Positions 25,778 through 34,079 of a stretch of 40,009 bases of DNA are shown here, in pieces. The position numbers and the translations under genes were made by a program. Origin of the DNA: Terriglobia bacterium (GTDB lineage Bacteria; Acidobacteriota; Terriglobia; Bryobacterales; Bryobacteraceae); assembly GCA_020073145.1 (NCBI GenBank), contig JAIQFS010000051.1, positions 1 to 40,009 on the forward strand, in the 5' to 3' direction. Each line of letters begins with the position of its first letter. Position 1 is the stretch's first letter. Below the pieces are notes generated by a model. That model saw only the letters and a list, made by a program, of their open reading frames with translations, ran no database searches and was not told the DNA's origin.

Positions 25778-26806
25778 ATGGCGAACCGAGTGTTTCGATT
25801 CTTCGGCCCAGTTGTGATATCCGCCGGTTTTGTACTGTCCGCCCAGCCCGCGCTGGAGCAGGCCGCGAAAGCTCCTTCCTCGCGCTCGAGTTGGACCCAG
25901 CCCAAGACCCCCTGGGGCGATCCCGATTTGCAGGGAACCTGGACCAGCGATGACTGCATCGGCACGCCCATGAACCGGCCGCCGAATCTCGGCGAGAAGG
26001 CGTACTACACCGAACAGGACCTCGCCCAGCGGGAGAGCCAACTGAAGCGCCAGCAGGAAAGTGACAGTCAGGAGTTCGCGGCCCCCGGCCAGCGCGTGGG
26101 CACCGGTCCTCCCAGCCACTGGGTGGAGCGCGCGCGCCGCCCGTGCAAACAAACCTCGCTCGTCGTCGATCCGCCCAATGGCCGCGTTCCCGACCTGCTT
26201 CCTGAAGCCAAGGCCCGGCCCATCGCCCAAGCGGCTGGCATCAACAACCCCAAAGCCGATTCCTGGGAGGACTTCAGCTGGTATATTCGCTGCGTGAGCC
26301 GCGGCATCGCCGGCTCCATCTTCCCGGTGATTTATGGCAATGGCCAGCAGATTGTCCAGGCGCCCGGCTTCGTCACCATCCTCGAAGAAATGGTGCATGA
26401 AGCCCGCATCATCCCGCTGGACGGCCGTCCTCACGCGAGCCCGAACATTCGTTCCTACATGGGCGACTCGCGCGGCCACTGGGAAGGCAACACCCTGGTG
26501 GTCGAAACCACGAACTTCCTGGGCAACCGGAACGGAATCGCCGTCAACGGCGACGGTACCCCGTCCAGTGAGGCGCTGAAGACCGTCGAACGCTTTTCCC
26601 GCACCAGCGGTGACGAGATGCGCTATGAAATGACGGTCGACGATCCCAAGACTTACGTCGCGCCGTTCAAAGTCGCATTTCCGCTTACGCAGGAACCCGG
26701 CTATCGGAATTTCGAATATGCGTGCCACGAAGGCAACTACGCCATGTTCGACTCCCTCAGCGGCGCCCGCGCCAAAGAGAGAGCCGCCGCGGCCGCAAAG
26801 AAGTAA
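25778..26806 (+). CDS. Secreted protein of an acidobacterial paralogous family, function unknown
   Basis: The 342-residue product has a signal peptide and then the hallmark PWGDPDLQGTWTSDDCIGTP. Further segments are RPCKQTSLVVDPPNGRVPDL, SWYIRCVSRGIAGSIFPVIY, FVTILEEMVHEARIIPLDGR, SRGHWEGNTLVVETTNF and RNFEYACHEGNYAMFDSLSG. These are shared by a large family of secreted proteins expanded in Acidobacteriota and some Proteobacteria, with no established function that I know. Conserved Cys residues suggest disulfides. The start at 25778 is fixed by a strong GGAGGAGGG 5-13 bp upstream and by the signal peptide; the frame is open further upstream but crosses the terminator. The sequence shows no damage. 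Confidence 0.85.
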   Translation: MANRVFRFFGPVVISAGFVLSAQPALEQAAKAPSSRSSWTQPKTPWGDPDLQGTWTSDDCIGTPMNRPPNLGEKAYYTEQDLAQRESQLKRQQESDSQEFAAPGQRVGTGPPSHWVERARRPCKQTSLVVDPPNGRVPDLLPEAKARPIAQAAGINNPKADSWEDFSWYIRCVSRGIAGSIFPVIYGNGQQIVQAPGFVTILEEMVHEARIIPLDGRPHASPNIRSYMGDSRGHWEGNTLVVETTNFLGNRNGIAVNGDGTPSSEALKTVERFSRTSGDEMRYEMTVDDPKTYVAPFKVAFPLTQEPGYRNFEYACHEGNYAMFDSLSGARAKERAAAAAKK

Positions 26807-26845
26807 TTCGCCGCCGGAAATTCAGGATTGGGAGCGCTCCCGGGA

Positions 26846-27400
26846 TTACGTGGACGCGCCAGACTGCGGTGAACAGCCCGAAGCGAGGAGCGGAGCCAGA
26901 CATGATGGGTGAAGCCCCCCAGCTCTTGGCGCGAGGATCCAGAAAACCAGAGGGGACGGGCGCTTCGTCGGCAAGCCCGTCACCCCGCGGCTGTGGGGCA
27001 GCGCGCCGTCGAGAACACCCAGCGCCCTCTCCACGCTTGGCTCCGTCGCACAGTGGCTGACCCGCATGCCCCGGTCTCGCGCCAGCAGATCGAGGCAAAA
27101 CAGGGACGCGGGCGTCGTATATCCAGCCAGCACGACCGGACCTTCTTTCCATCGCAAGTCCAGGTCGTCAAAAAACAGCTTCGTGATGTCCCCGCGGATG
27201 GCGGCGGCGGGTATGCGGCGTTCCGTCGCTTCGGCGGCAAAGGCACGCGCATCCTCGAACCGTTCATCGAAGATCGCCTTGTAATACGGAACGGCCATGC
27301 CTGATATCCGGCCGATCCCGGTGCCTGCGGCCCATGCTCCGAGCCCGTATTTCAGGAAGGTTCGGCGGTTTGCTCGATTCGAAACGCTCGCGCCGCTCAT
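26846..27400 (-). CDS. Tat-signal protein of unknown function
   Basis: This 184-residue protein carries a canonical twin-arginine signal, N-R-R-T-F-L-K-Y-G-L-G-A-W-A-A-G, so it should be exported folded. The mature part begins YYKAIFDERFEDARAFAAEA and continues IRGDITKLFFDDLDLRWKEG, then GYTTPASLFCLDLLARDRGM. I recognise this pattern from other Tat-exported proteins of unknown role in Proteobacteria and Acidobacteriota. In those, the protein ends soon after a W-x-I-A-P-R motif; here FWILAPR is followed by about 25 extra residues, so the original stop may have been lost. A consensus TATAAT lies 6 bp before the ATG, which suggests leaderless mRNA. It is divergent from the kinase gene at 27490. 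Confidence 0.7.
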   Translation of the reverse strand: MSGASVSNRANRRTFLKYGLGAWAAGTGIGRISGMAVPYYKAIFDERFEDARAFAAEATERRIPAAAIRGDITKLFFDDLDLRWKEGPVVLAGYTTPASLFCLDLLARDRGMRVSHCATEPSVERALGVLDGALPHSRGVTGLPTKRPSPLVFWILAPRAGGLHPSCLAPLLASGCSPQSGAST

Positions 27401-27406
27401 CGCTCG

Positions 27407-27412
27407 ATTATA
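27407..27412 (-). promoter_or_regulatory. Perfect -10 box next to the start of the Tat-signal gene
   Basis: On the minus strand TATAAT is followed by six bases and then the ATG at 27398-27400. Transcription would begin at or next to the A of the start codon, giving a leaderless message. The -35 region (CTGACC, 15-bp spacing) is weak. Confidence 0.55.
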
Positions 27413-27474
27413 GCTCTGCGATCATCCGGTCAGAGACCACTTGGGCGGTCCAGTAATCGCCCGGCGCCACGGAT

Positions 27475-27480
27475 TATACT
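27475..27480 (+). promoter_or_regulatory. -10 box close to the sensor kinase start
   Basis: TATACT (five of six) ends 9 bp before the ATG at 27490, placing the expected transcription start within a few bases of that ATG. No Shine-Dalgarno sequence precedes the ATG and no good -35 is seen. The arrangement mirrors that of the divergent gene. Confidence 0.4.
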
Positions 27481-27489
27481 GAGAGCCAG

Positions 27490-30294
27490 ATGAGCGCCCG
27501 GTTAGGGGCCGAGGCTGCCGGCTGTCGAGCCGGCGTGCCGAACAACGGGGAAACGGTCGGGTTTCCTCGGTTCTCGATATCCACGATTTACAACGCCGAA
27601 TGGCGTCGATGCGCGAAACTGCGCATCGCCTCTCGAATACTGGCTCTCCTTGCTGGGAGTATCGGGTCTCTGGTGCTCGTCGGTGGGTGGATTCTGGACT
27701 ATCCATCGCTCCGCAACATCATTCCCAATGCGACCTCCATGAAGGTCAATACGGCGATTGGCCTGGTGTTCACCGCGGGCGCAATTCTGCTTGGGAGCAG
27801 CTCCGACAAAGCCGTGCGCCGATTGGTGTCGGCTATGGCGGTGCTGCTCATCGTTCTTTCCGCAGCGACTCTCCTGGAGGACATGACCGGCCGGAACTTC
27901 CGGATCGATGAGCTGTTCGCCGTGGATCGCACTCCAGTGGCCGTGCTGACGGCTCCCGGCCGCATGGCCGTGGTTAGCGCAATCGGCTTTTTGCTGCTTG
28001 GCATCGTAGTTCTGCGGAGGGACCGTCCAAAAGGACAGAAAGCGACCCAGCTATTGGCCGTCATCGTGGCCGCTCTTTGCGTTGCCAACCTGGTGGGTTA
28101 TCTGTACGGAATCGCCAATTTCGCTGGGATCGCATTCTACACGACCATGGCGGTCCACACTTCATTCAGCCTGTTTCTGCTTTCACTTTCCCTGCTGTTC
28201 TCGAGGCCGGACCGCGGCCTGATGGTCGAAGTATGCCGAGAGAGCCTGGGAGGCGTTCTCACGCGGCGCCTTCTGCCGGCAGCCGTGTTGGTGCCTGTAG
28301 CTCTCGGATGGCTACGATGGCAAGGGGAACGGCAGGGATGGTATGGTACTCCGTTTGGCCTGGCCTTTTTTGCGACTGCCAACGTAGTGACTTTTGTTTG
28401 CCTGGTTTTCACCGCGGGACGGAGGCTGAACAAGATCGAGGCGGAGAAGATAGAAGCCGCGTCGTTGCTGGAATCCCGCGAAGAACTCCTCAACATCTTC
28501 GTCAAGAGCGTTCCTGCAGCCGTCGCCATGCTCGATCGCAACATGCGGTATTTGCAGGTGAGTGACCGCTGGTGCAGCGATTATGGAATTCGTAGCTCTG
28601 AAATTCTAGGCCGGTCGCTTTACGAAGTTTTTCCCGACATTCCAGAGCGGTGGAAGACCATCCATCGGCAGTGCCTGGCCGGTGAGACTCTGCGACAGCA
28701 GGAGGATCACTGGGAGCGAGCCGGCGGCGAGTCGACATGGCTACACTGGGAAATCCGGCCCTGGGGCGAGCGGAACGGCCTGCAGGGAGGCATCCTGGTT
28801 TTCACAGAAAACATTACAGACCGGAAAAAAGAGGAGCTGGAACTACGAAAGTTCGTCTCTTTGGCGGATAACAGCGTCGAGTTCATCGGCATGTGCGATA
28901 TGAATTTCATGCCGTTTTACGCGAACCCGGCCGCATTGCGGCTGGTAGGCCTTGACAATCTGCAACAAGTCTTCCAAACGCCCGTGCCGGAATTTTTTTT
29001 CCCGGAGGACCAACCCTACATTACCGAAGAATTCTTCCCACGAGTCGTCCGCGAGGGGCGCGCCGAGGTCGAAATCCGGTTCCGCCATTTTAAGACCGGC
29101 GAGCCGATTTGGATGATCTATAACGTCTTTCACATAAGAAACAACTCCGGCGAACCCGTCGGGTTCGCCACGGTCAGCCGCGATATTACCGAGCGCAAGA
29201 AGGCGGAAGAGGCTCTGCGAGAGAGCGAAAATACAATTCGCACTCTTCTGGACACTGCGGCGCAAGCCATCCTGGCGGTCGATGCTGCCGGAAGTATTGT
29301 CTTGGCCAACCGGATGGCCAGCGAGATGTTTGGATACGGCCCGGAGGAGCTCGTTGGGAGTCCGCTCGAAATCCTTCTGCCGGAGCGGCTGAGAACGCAA
29401 CATGTGGCCCACCGGACTACCTTCGTTTCCAGTCCGAAGGCACGGCCGATGGGCACTGGGTTGGAGTTGGTGGGCATGCGGAAAGACGGCTCAGAGTTCC
29501 CGATTGAGGTCAGTCTCAGCAGCGTTCCAACTCACCGTGGCGCACTCGCGGTCAGTTTCGTCTCCGATATTACGGCTCGCAAACGGACCGAGATCGCTCT
29601 TCGGGACAGTGAGCGACAACTCCGCGCCTTATCGGGGAGCCTGATTACCGCGCAAGAAGATGAGCGGAGGCGTCTATCGAGAGAGCTGCACGACGATGTG
29701 ACTCAGCAACTCGCATTTCTTGCGATCGAGTTGGGCAAAGCGGCTGGACAGAAGGCGCACTCTTTGAAAGAGATACAGGGGCGCATTCGCGCGTTTCAAG
29801 ATCAAGTTCTTCGGATATCCAGCGAAGTCCGTCGGCTTTCCCATGGGCTCCACCCATCCGTAATCGAAGACTTCGGATTGAGCATCGCCTTGGAAGAGTT
29901 CTGCGGCGACTTTGCAAAAGCACAGGGAATCCATGTACGATTCGACGGGTTTGTCGACGACACGCGATTGAGCCGCGACGGCGCGACCTGCCTATATCGA
30001 GTGGTCCAGGAGGGGCTACGCAATTCCGTAACACACGGGCACGCCACGGAGGTTTGTGTCGATCTTGCCGTCGATGCGGATTCCCTTCAATTGCGGGTGT
30101 GTGATAACGGCCGAGGCTTCGTAGCGGACGGCGTAAGAGCCAATACGGGCTTAGGGCTTGTCAGTATGAGGGAGCGGGTCCGGCTGGTCGGCGGGAGACT
30201 GACGCTCTCTTCTCAACCAGGCAAGGGGACGGAGCTCACGGTGTCGGTCCCGTTGGGGGGCAGCGATGAAGCAGGCTCGCATCTTACTCGCTGA
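27490..30294 (+). CDS. Membrane-bound PAS sensor histidine kinase (HisKA_3 type)
   Basis: The 934-residue sensor kinase has about eight predicted membrane helices within residues 48-310, forming an integral-membrane sensory domain. Three PAS domains follow at about 330-445, 450-575 and 578-700, the first two ending in D-I-T-x-R-K-K-type linkers. The NarL-partner type dimerisation domain has RRLSRELHDDVTQQLAF with the phosphoacceptor His734. The ATPase domain has LRNSVTHGHATEV, CDNGRGF and GLGLVSMRERV. It should autophosphorylate His734 and pass phosphate to the overlapping response regulator. Start choice is uncertain: the ATG at 27490 fits a nearby -10 box, but the first 45 residues include a hairpin-derived stretch (27520-27537), so an in-frame GTG at 27535 is possible. 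The C-terminus overlaps the next gene by 29 bp. Confidence 0.92.
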   Translation: MSARLGAEAAGCRAGVPNNGETVGFPRFSISTIYNAEWRRCAKLRIASRILALLAGSIGSLVLVGGWILDYPSLRNIIPNATSMKVNTAIGLVFTAGAILLGSSSDKAVRRLVSAMAVLLIVLSAATLLEDMTGRNFRIDELFAVDRTPVAVLTAPGRMAVVSAIGFLLLGIVVLRRDRPKGQKATQLLAVIVAALCVANLVGYLYGIANFAGIAFYTTMAVHTSFSLFLLSLSLLFSRPDRGLMVEVCRESLGGVLTRRLLPAAVLVPVALGWLRWQGERQGWYGTPFGLAFFATANVVTFVCLVFTAGRRLNKIEAEKIEAASLLESREELLNIFVKSVPAAVAMLDRNMRYLQVSDRWCSDYGIRSSEILGRSLYEVFPDIPERWKTIHRQCLAGETLRQQEDHWERAGGESTWLHWEIRPWGERNGLQGGILVFTENITDRKKEELELRKFVSLADNSVEFIGMCDMNFMPFYANPAALRLVGLDNLQQVFQTPVPEFFFPEDQPYITEEFFPRVVREGRAEVEIRFRHFKTGEPIWMIYNVFHIRNNSGEPVGFATVSRDITERKKAEEALRESENTIRTLLDTAAQAILAVDAAGSIVLANRMASEMFGYGPEELVGSPLEILLPERLRTQHVAHRTTFVSSPKARPMGTGLELVGMRKDGSEFPIEVSLSSVPTHRGALAVSFVSDITARKRTEIALRDSERQLRALSGSLITAQEDERRRLSRELHDDVTQQLAFLAIELGKAAGQKAHSLKEIQGRIRAFQDQVLRISSEVRRLSHGLHPSVIEDFGLSIALEEFCGDFAKAQGIHVRFDGFVDDTRLSRDGATCLYRVVQEGLRNSVTHGHATEVCVDLAVDADSLQLRVCDNGRGFVADGVRANTGLGLVSMRERVRLVGGRLTLSSQPGKGTELTVSVPLGGSDEAGSHLTR

Positions 30295-30913
30295 CGATCA
30301 TTCACTGGTTATCGGCGGTATACGGGGACTTCTGGAAAGCCGATACGAGATCGTCGGATCGGCGGACAATGGGAAATCCCTTATCGAAGCCGCCTTGCGG
30401 CTGGCGCCGGAGCTCGTGATCCTGGACGTCAGCATGCCGATTCTGAACGGCATCGACGCGGCCCGCGAGATCCGGAGAGTTCTCCCGGACACGAAGTTCG
30501 TATTTCTGAGCATGCACTCGAACCCACTCTATCTGCGGAAGGCACTGGAAGTCGGCGCTGCCGCCTACGTCCTGAAGTCGGGAGCATCCGAAGAACTGTT
30601 GGGGGCCCTGGAGGCCGTGAAAAAGGGGGAAACCTACATCTCCGCGGGTTTCGACCGGCAAGTGCTCGATGAGCTTAGGGATTCGCCCAGGAAGTCTGGG
30701 CGGTCCGTAATCGAACTAACGGCCCGGCAGCGCCAAATTCTCCAACTCATCGCAGAAGGCAAGCAGAATAAAGAAATTGCAGAAATCCTGCATGCCTCCA
30801 TAAAGACCGTGGAGTTCCATCGAAGCCGGCTCATGAGCAAGCTCGGTGCCCACACGGTGGCGGAGCTGACCAGGCTGGCCATCGAAGAAGGCGTGATCAC
30901 GATCCGGCAATAA
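30266..30913 (+). CDS. NarL/FixJ-family response regulator
   Basis: The 215-residue regulator has an intact receiver domain: acidic pair in LLADDHSLV, phosphoacceptor Asp54 in LVILDVSMP, Thr/Ser position in F-L-S-M-H, and the Lys in YVLKSGASEE. A LuxR-type DNA-binding domain spans about 150-212: LTARQRQILQLIAEGKQNKE, then IAEILHASIKTVEFHRSRLM with the recognition helix. It overlaps the kinase gene by 29 bp, so the two are translated together and almost certainly form one two-component pair. The targets cannot be read from this sequence. A hairpin with little GC follows at about 30940, but I do not call it a terminator. Confidence 0.95.
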   Translation: MKQARILLADDHSLVIGGIRGLLESRYEIVGSADNGKSLIEAALRLAPELVILDVSMPILNGIDAAREIRRVLPDTKFVFLSMHSNPLYLRKALEVGAAAYVLKSGASEELLGALEAVKKGETYISAGFDRQVLDELRDSPRKSGRSVIELTARQRQILQLIAEGKQNKEIAEILHASIKTVEFHRSRLMSKLGAHTVAELTRLAIEEGVITIRQ

Positions 30914-31127
30914 GGAACGCTTCGTACGGCATTTCGAATTCGAGTGAAACTCACCCTGAATTCTCTGAATTGCCGATCTTTACCACGGCCCGAAGATTAG
31001 TAATCGACCTAGGTGTTGTAGGTGTCTCTATCTGGCACCATCAAATAGTCGGGGTTCTGCAGCGATGGCAGACGGTCTCCAATCAAGTCCCAACGAATTG
31101 CAGCCGGGTGGCGAGCATTTCGCGGCC

Positions 31128-31337
31128 ATGGATACCGATGGGACGATGGCTGCATTGCTGGCGGAGCGCGACCTTTTGGATTCGTTAATCGCCACTCTAG
31201 AGGATATGCCGGGAGAAACCGCACTGGTCGAAGCCGCGCCATTTGTTTCGCGAACGCGACGACGCTGCCAGGATCGGAGCAGCCATGAAATGAACGGTCA
31301 CGTCACATGCGGACCTGAGGCTAGGCACGGCAGATGA
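31128..31337 (+). CDS. Small ORF coupled to the receiver-like gene, function unknown
   Basis: This 69-codon ORF (or 90 codons from an in-frame ATG at 31065) starts MDTDGTMAALLAERDLLDSL, an acidic helical segment, then becomes basic. Its TGA overlaps the ATG of the next gene in an ATGA arrangement, the main reason to believe it is translated. I recognise no homologue. The 150-210 bp before it, back to the response regulator stop at 30913, hold no other visible gene. Confidence 0.35.
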   Translation: MDTDGTMAALLAERDLLDSLIATLEDMPGETALVEAAPFVSRTRRRCQDRSSHEMNGHVTCGPEARHGR

Positions 31338-31822
31338 GAGCTTTCCCAATCGCCGATCACCACAGCATTGCAGGCGCCGTACGAGCGGCATCCGGACAGA
31401 AGCCGGCTGCACTCCTGGTAAGCCCCGATTACCACGACGCCGCCACCCTCCAACCAATTTTTGACCGGCAGCAATGGAAACTCTACACGACCGAGACTCT
31501 GGTGTCCGCCTTGAGGCTGGTCCACGAAGAGTCGATTCCCGTAATCGTGAGCGAACGCGATCTACCACCTTACGACTGGAGACTTCTTTTTGAGCAGACT
31601 CGCGACCTGACGCATCGGCCTTCCATAGTAGTTGCATCGTCCCTGGCTGATGAGTACCTGTGGTCGGAAGTCTTGAATCTCGGCGGCCACGACGTGTTGG
31701 CTAAGCCGTTTCGGGAAGCAGAGGTGGTACACGTCCTCAGCCACGCCTGGCGCCAGCGGCATACCGAGACAGACGGAATGAAAGGCGTAGGCTGGGCTGA
31801 TCTCGTGGGCCGCAGCGCGTAA
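31334..31822 (+). CDS. Pseudo-receiver domain protein
   Basis: The 162-residue protein has the alternating beta/alpha pattern of a single response-regulator receiver domain without an output domain: AALLVSPDYHDAATLQPIF, IPVIVSERDLPPYDWRLLFE, SIVVASSLADEYLWSEVLN and GGHDVLAKPFREAEVVHVL. The conserved Lys is present (K124-P-F). The phosphoacceptor position, four residues before the Pro that follows it, is Glu74 (S-E-R-D-L-P) rather than Asp, and the N-terminal acidic pair is missing. It is therefore unlikely to be phosphorylated in the usual way and may be locked in one state, acting by protein contact. Asp76 is an alternative acidic residue. It follows the kinase-regulator pair and a small ORF on the same strand. 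Confidence 0.7.
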   Translation: MRAFPIADHHSIAGAVRAASGQKPAALLVSPDYHDAATLQPIFDRQQWKLYTTETLVSALRLVHEESIPVIVSERDLPPYDWRLLFEQTRDLTHRPSIVVASSLADEYLWSEVLNLGGHDVLAKPFREAEVVHVLSHAWRQRHTETDGMKGVGWADLVGRSA

Positions 31823-31849
31823 GACGCCAATGATCAAGGAGCGCTTACC

Positions 31850-32314
31850 ATGCGGAATTGGATCGACTCTTCCCGAGGCGCCGTAGCACCTTCGAGGCGG
31901 CGTCAACCGCCCCACGAAGTTCTTTCGCGACCCGAGTCGGGCCCCCAGTTGGACGGTGCAGCTACGGGCGACGCGGTCTCCTCTGAAACCGACGGGTCGT
32001 ATTGCCCTGATTGTCCAGCCAATGGGTTCTCCGTAGATAGAAAAGCGGCAGACACGTGCCGGGCAATCGGCGCTCACACCCGGGCCCGGCGGCAATGCTG
32101 CGGGCGGCACCTCATCCAACGTTCTACGGCCCGGTCACTGGAGCGCCTCTACCGTGATGCTAATGGGTTGATTTTGATGTGCATGTACTGCCAGTGGACT
32201 CGACGGGCCGGCAGCGTACCGGAGCAATGGGATTGGGTTGAGACCTACGCAGTCCAAATGCCAGTGCGCGTCACTCATGGGATTTGTAAGCGATGCCTGA
32301 GAATCGAAGTATAG
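31850..32314 (+). CDS. Small protein with paired CxxC motifs (zinc-ribbon-like)
   Basis: The 154-residue protein ends with LILMCMYCQWTRRAGSVPEQ and W-V-E-T-Y through HGICKRCLRIEV. This closely follows a short module (C-x-Y-C-x-x-x-R ... W-x-x-x-E-x-Y ... H-G-I-C-x-x-C) that normally sits C-terminal to PAS or receiver domains in soil bacteria. Cys111/114 and Cys146/149 could bind one metal. The first 95 residues are basic, low in structure and carry another CxxC (52/55) and a Cys pair, with no recognisable domain, so the N-terminal part may be new or degenerate sequence fused to the module. An AAGGAG 9 bp before the ATG supports translation. It follows the pseudo-receiver by 27 bp. Confidence 0.6.
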   Translation: MRNWIDSSRGAVAPSRRRQPPHEVLSRPESGPQLDGAATGDAVSSETDGSYCPDCPANGFSVDRKAADTCRAIGAHTRARRQCCGRHLIQRSTARSLERLYRDANGLILMCMYCQWTRRAGSVPEQWDWVETYAVQMPVRVTHGICKRCLRIEV

Positions 32315-32470
32315 AAGCGCGCAGCCGCGCGGCCGCGCGCCAGCGGATCCAGGCAGAATGCCGGTAGGGTGTCCTGCCGGCAGAGTTGGTCCGTAAGCGG
32401 CGGCGGTCGGATTCAAAACGCTCGCGGCATCCATTGCCCGATCAGCCCTGTATGCAGCGCCCCGTTCTTG

Positions 32471-32476
32471 TATACT
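32471..32476 (+). promoter_or_regulatory. Candidate -10 box upstream of the flavoprotein gene
   Basis: TATACT (five of six) lies 19 bp before the ATG at 32496, predicting a leader of roughly a dozen bases. No matching -35 at 16-18 bp is seen and no strong ribosome binding site intervenes. Confidence 0.3.
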
Positions 32477-32495
32477 GGCCGAGTCAGGTGCCTTC

Positions 32496-34079
32496 ATGCC
32501 GCTTCCTCCGGGCGTCAGCGCCCGAGACTTCCAAACCGTTCTGCGCCAGTTCGAAGCAGTGGTCGGCAAAGACTGGGTCTTTGCGTCCGACGAAGACGTC
32601 GAGCTGTATCGCGATTCCTATTCGCCGTTCTGGCACGAGCCGGAAGATCCCGTGCCGTCGGCCGCGGTGGCCCCCGATGGCGTCGAACAGATCCAGCAGA
32701 TCCTCCGAATCGCCAACAACTTCAAGGTCCCCCTGTGGACCGTCTCCACCGGCAAGAACCTGGCATACGGCGGTTCCGCGCCGCGGCTTTCGGGCTCCGT
32801 GGTGCTCGACTTGAAGCGCATGAACCGCATCCTGGAAGTGAACGACCGCAACCACTACGCTCTCGTCGAACCCGGCGTGAGTTATTTCGATCTCTACCGG
32901 TACACGCAGGAAAAAGGGTTGAATGTGTTCATCGATGCCCCCGATCCGGGCTGGGGCAGTCCCGTGGGGAACACGCTCGATCGCGGCGGCGGGCATACGC
33001 CGCTGCGCGATCACTTCTCCACCCTCTGCGGCATGGAAGTGGTGCTGGCCAACGGCGATGTCGTGCGCACCGGCATGGGCGCGCTCCCCAATTCGCGCAC
33101 CTGGCAGCAGTACAAGTATGGGTTCGGCCCCTATGTCGATGGCATCTTCACCCAGTCCAATTTCGGAATCGTCACCAAAATGGGCGTGTGGCTTTACCCG
33201 ATGCCGGAGATGCGCTTCAGCGGCACCGTCAGCGTTCCCAAACACGACGACCTGATCCCCATGGTCGATACCCTCTCGTACCTGATGAATTCGAACATCG
33301 TGCTGGGGACGACGAGAGTGGCGAGTTCTCTGACCGCCCAGGCCCGCGACCCGGAGCTGGTCGCGCTCCGCTCCAAGCCCGGCGGCGCATCGATCCCGGA
33401 GCTCGAAGAGTTCCTGAGGCGGAAAAACCTGCCGTACTGGAGCATCGACCTGCCCTTTTACGGCCCGACGGAAGTGGTGCCCGCGCAGTGGGCCTTTGCC
33501 AAACGAAAATTCTCCGCCATCCCGGGCGTGCAATTTCGCGATGGCGCGACCAACAAGCTGCCGCCCAGCCCCGAAGATCTTGCCAAAGTGGCCAACTCGG
33601 TGCCGCTCGGCGTACCCAGCCTCGCGATCTTCACCGCGATGGAGCGCATCGGCGACGGCCACATCGGTCTATCGCCGATCGTGCCGATGACCGGGGAGGC
33701 CGTGTTCGAAGTGATGGACGCGTTCGATAAGGTCATCCAGGAAATGGGCATCCACAACGTGAGCGTGGTTCCCGCCGGCACCTACTATCCGCGATCCTTC
33801 TTCTTCCTGTTCAATTTCCCGGTGGTGCACAACGTGGAAGAGAACCGGAATATGCGCTCGGCCTTCAAACGCCTGGTGCAGGTGGGCGCCGAGCACGGCT
33901 GGGGCGAATACCGCACCCATCTCGCCTTCATGGACGACGTCGCCAACACCTATTCGTTCAACAATCACGCGCTACCGCGGCTGCATGAAACGCTGAAAGA
34001 CGCGCTCGACCCGAACGGAATTCTGGCGCCGGGCAAGAGCGGCATCTGGCCCAAGCGCCTGCGAAAGGCCCGCGCATGA
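32496..34079 (+). CDS. 4-cresol dehydrogenase-like FAD oxidoreductase (VAO/PCMH family)
   Basis: The 527-residue flavoprotein matches the vanillyl-alcohol oxidase/p-cresol methylhydroxylase family, which oxidises para-alkylphenols such as 4-cresol, 4-ethylphenol or eugenol via quinone methides. The FAD domain shows WTVSTGKNLAYGGSAPRLSG, VVLDLKRMNRILEVNDRNHY, ALVEPGVSYFDLYRYTQEKG and VGNTLDRGGGHTPLRDHF. The C-terminal part has GWGEYRTHLAFMDDVANTYS, FNNHALPRLHETLKDALDPN and GILAPGKSGIWP. No signal peptide is evident. The stop overlaps the start of a cytochrome c gene by four bases, the arrangement expected for PchF/PchC-type flavocytochromes, where electrons leave through the heme subunit rather than to oxygen. 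I could not assign the covalent FAD residue. The exact phenol substrate is unknown. Confidence 0.88.
   Translation: MPLPPGVSARDFQTVLRQFEAVVGKDWVFASDEDVELYRDSYSPFWHEPEDPVPSAAVAPDGVEQIQQILRIANNFKVPLWTVSTGKNLAYGGSAPRLSGSVVLDLKRMNRILEVNDRNHYALVEPGVSYFDLYRYTQEKGLNVFIDAPDPGWGSPVGNTLDRGGGHTPLRDHFSTLCGMEVVLANGDVVRTGMGALPNSRTWQQYKYGFGPYVDGIFTQSNFGIVTKMGVWLYPMPEMRFSGTVSVPKHDDLIPMVDTLSYLMNSNIVLGTTRVASSLTAQARDPELVALRSKPGGASIPELEEFLRRKNLPYWSIDLPFYGPTEVVPAQWAFAKRKFSAIPGVQFRDGATNKLPPSPEDLAKVANSVPLGVPSLAIFTAMERIGDGHIGLSPIVPMTGEAVFEVMDAFDKVIQEMGIHNVSVVPAGTYYPRSFFFLFNFPVVHNVEENRNMRSAFKRLVQVGAEHGWGEYRTHLAFMDDVANTYSFNNHALPRLHETLKDALDPNGILAPGKSGIWPKRLRKARA

Noticed and set aside
26757-27060. Overlapping short open frames on both strands after the gene at 25778
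   Set aside because: They overlap the end of the Tat-signal gene and have no motifs. The only supported coding here is the minus-strand Tat protein.
27502-27545. Hairpin GCCGGCT/AGCCGGC near the kinase start as a separate repeat element
   Set aside because: The stem is only 7 bp and lies in the open frame. It may reflect a wrong start choice, but by itself is too short to call a repeat.
32325-32375. GC-rich palindromic stretch before the flavoprotein gene as a terminator
   Set aside because: It is mostly alternating GC with several equally good pairings and no T tract, so no specific structure can be supported.
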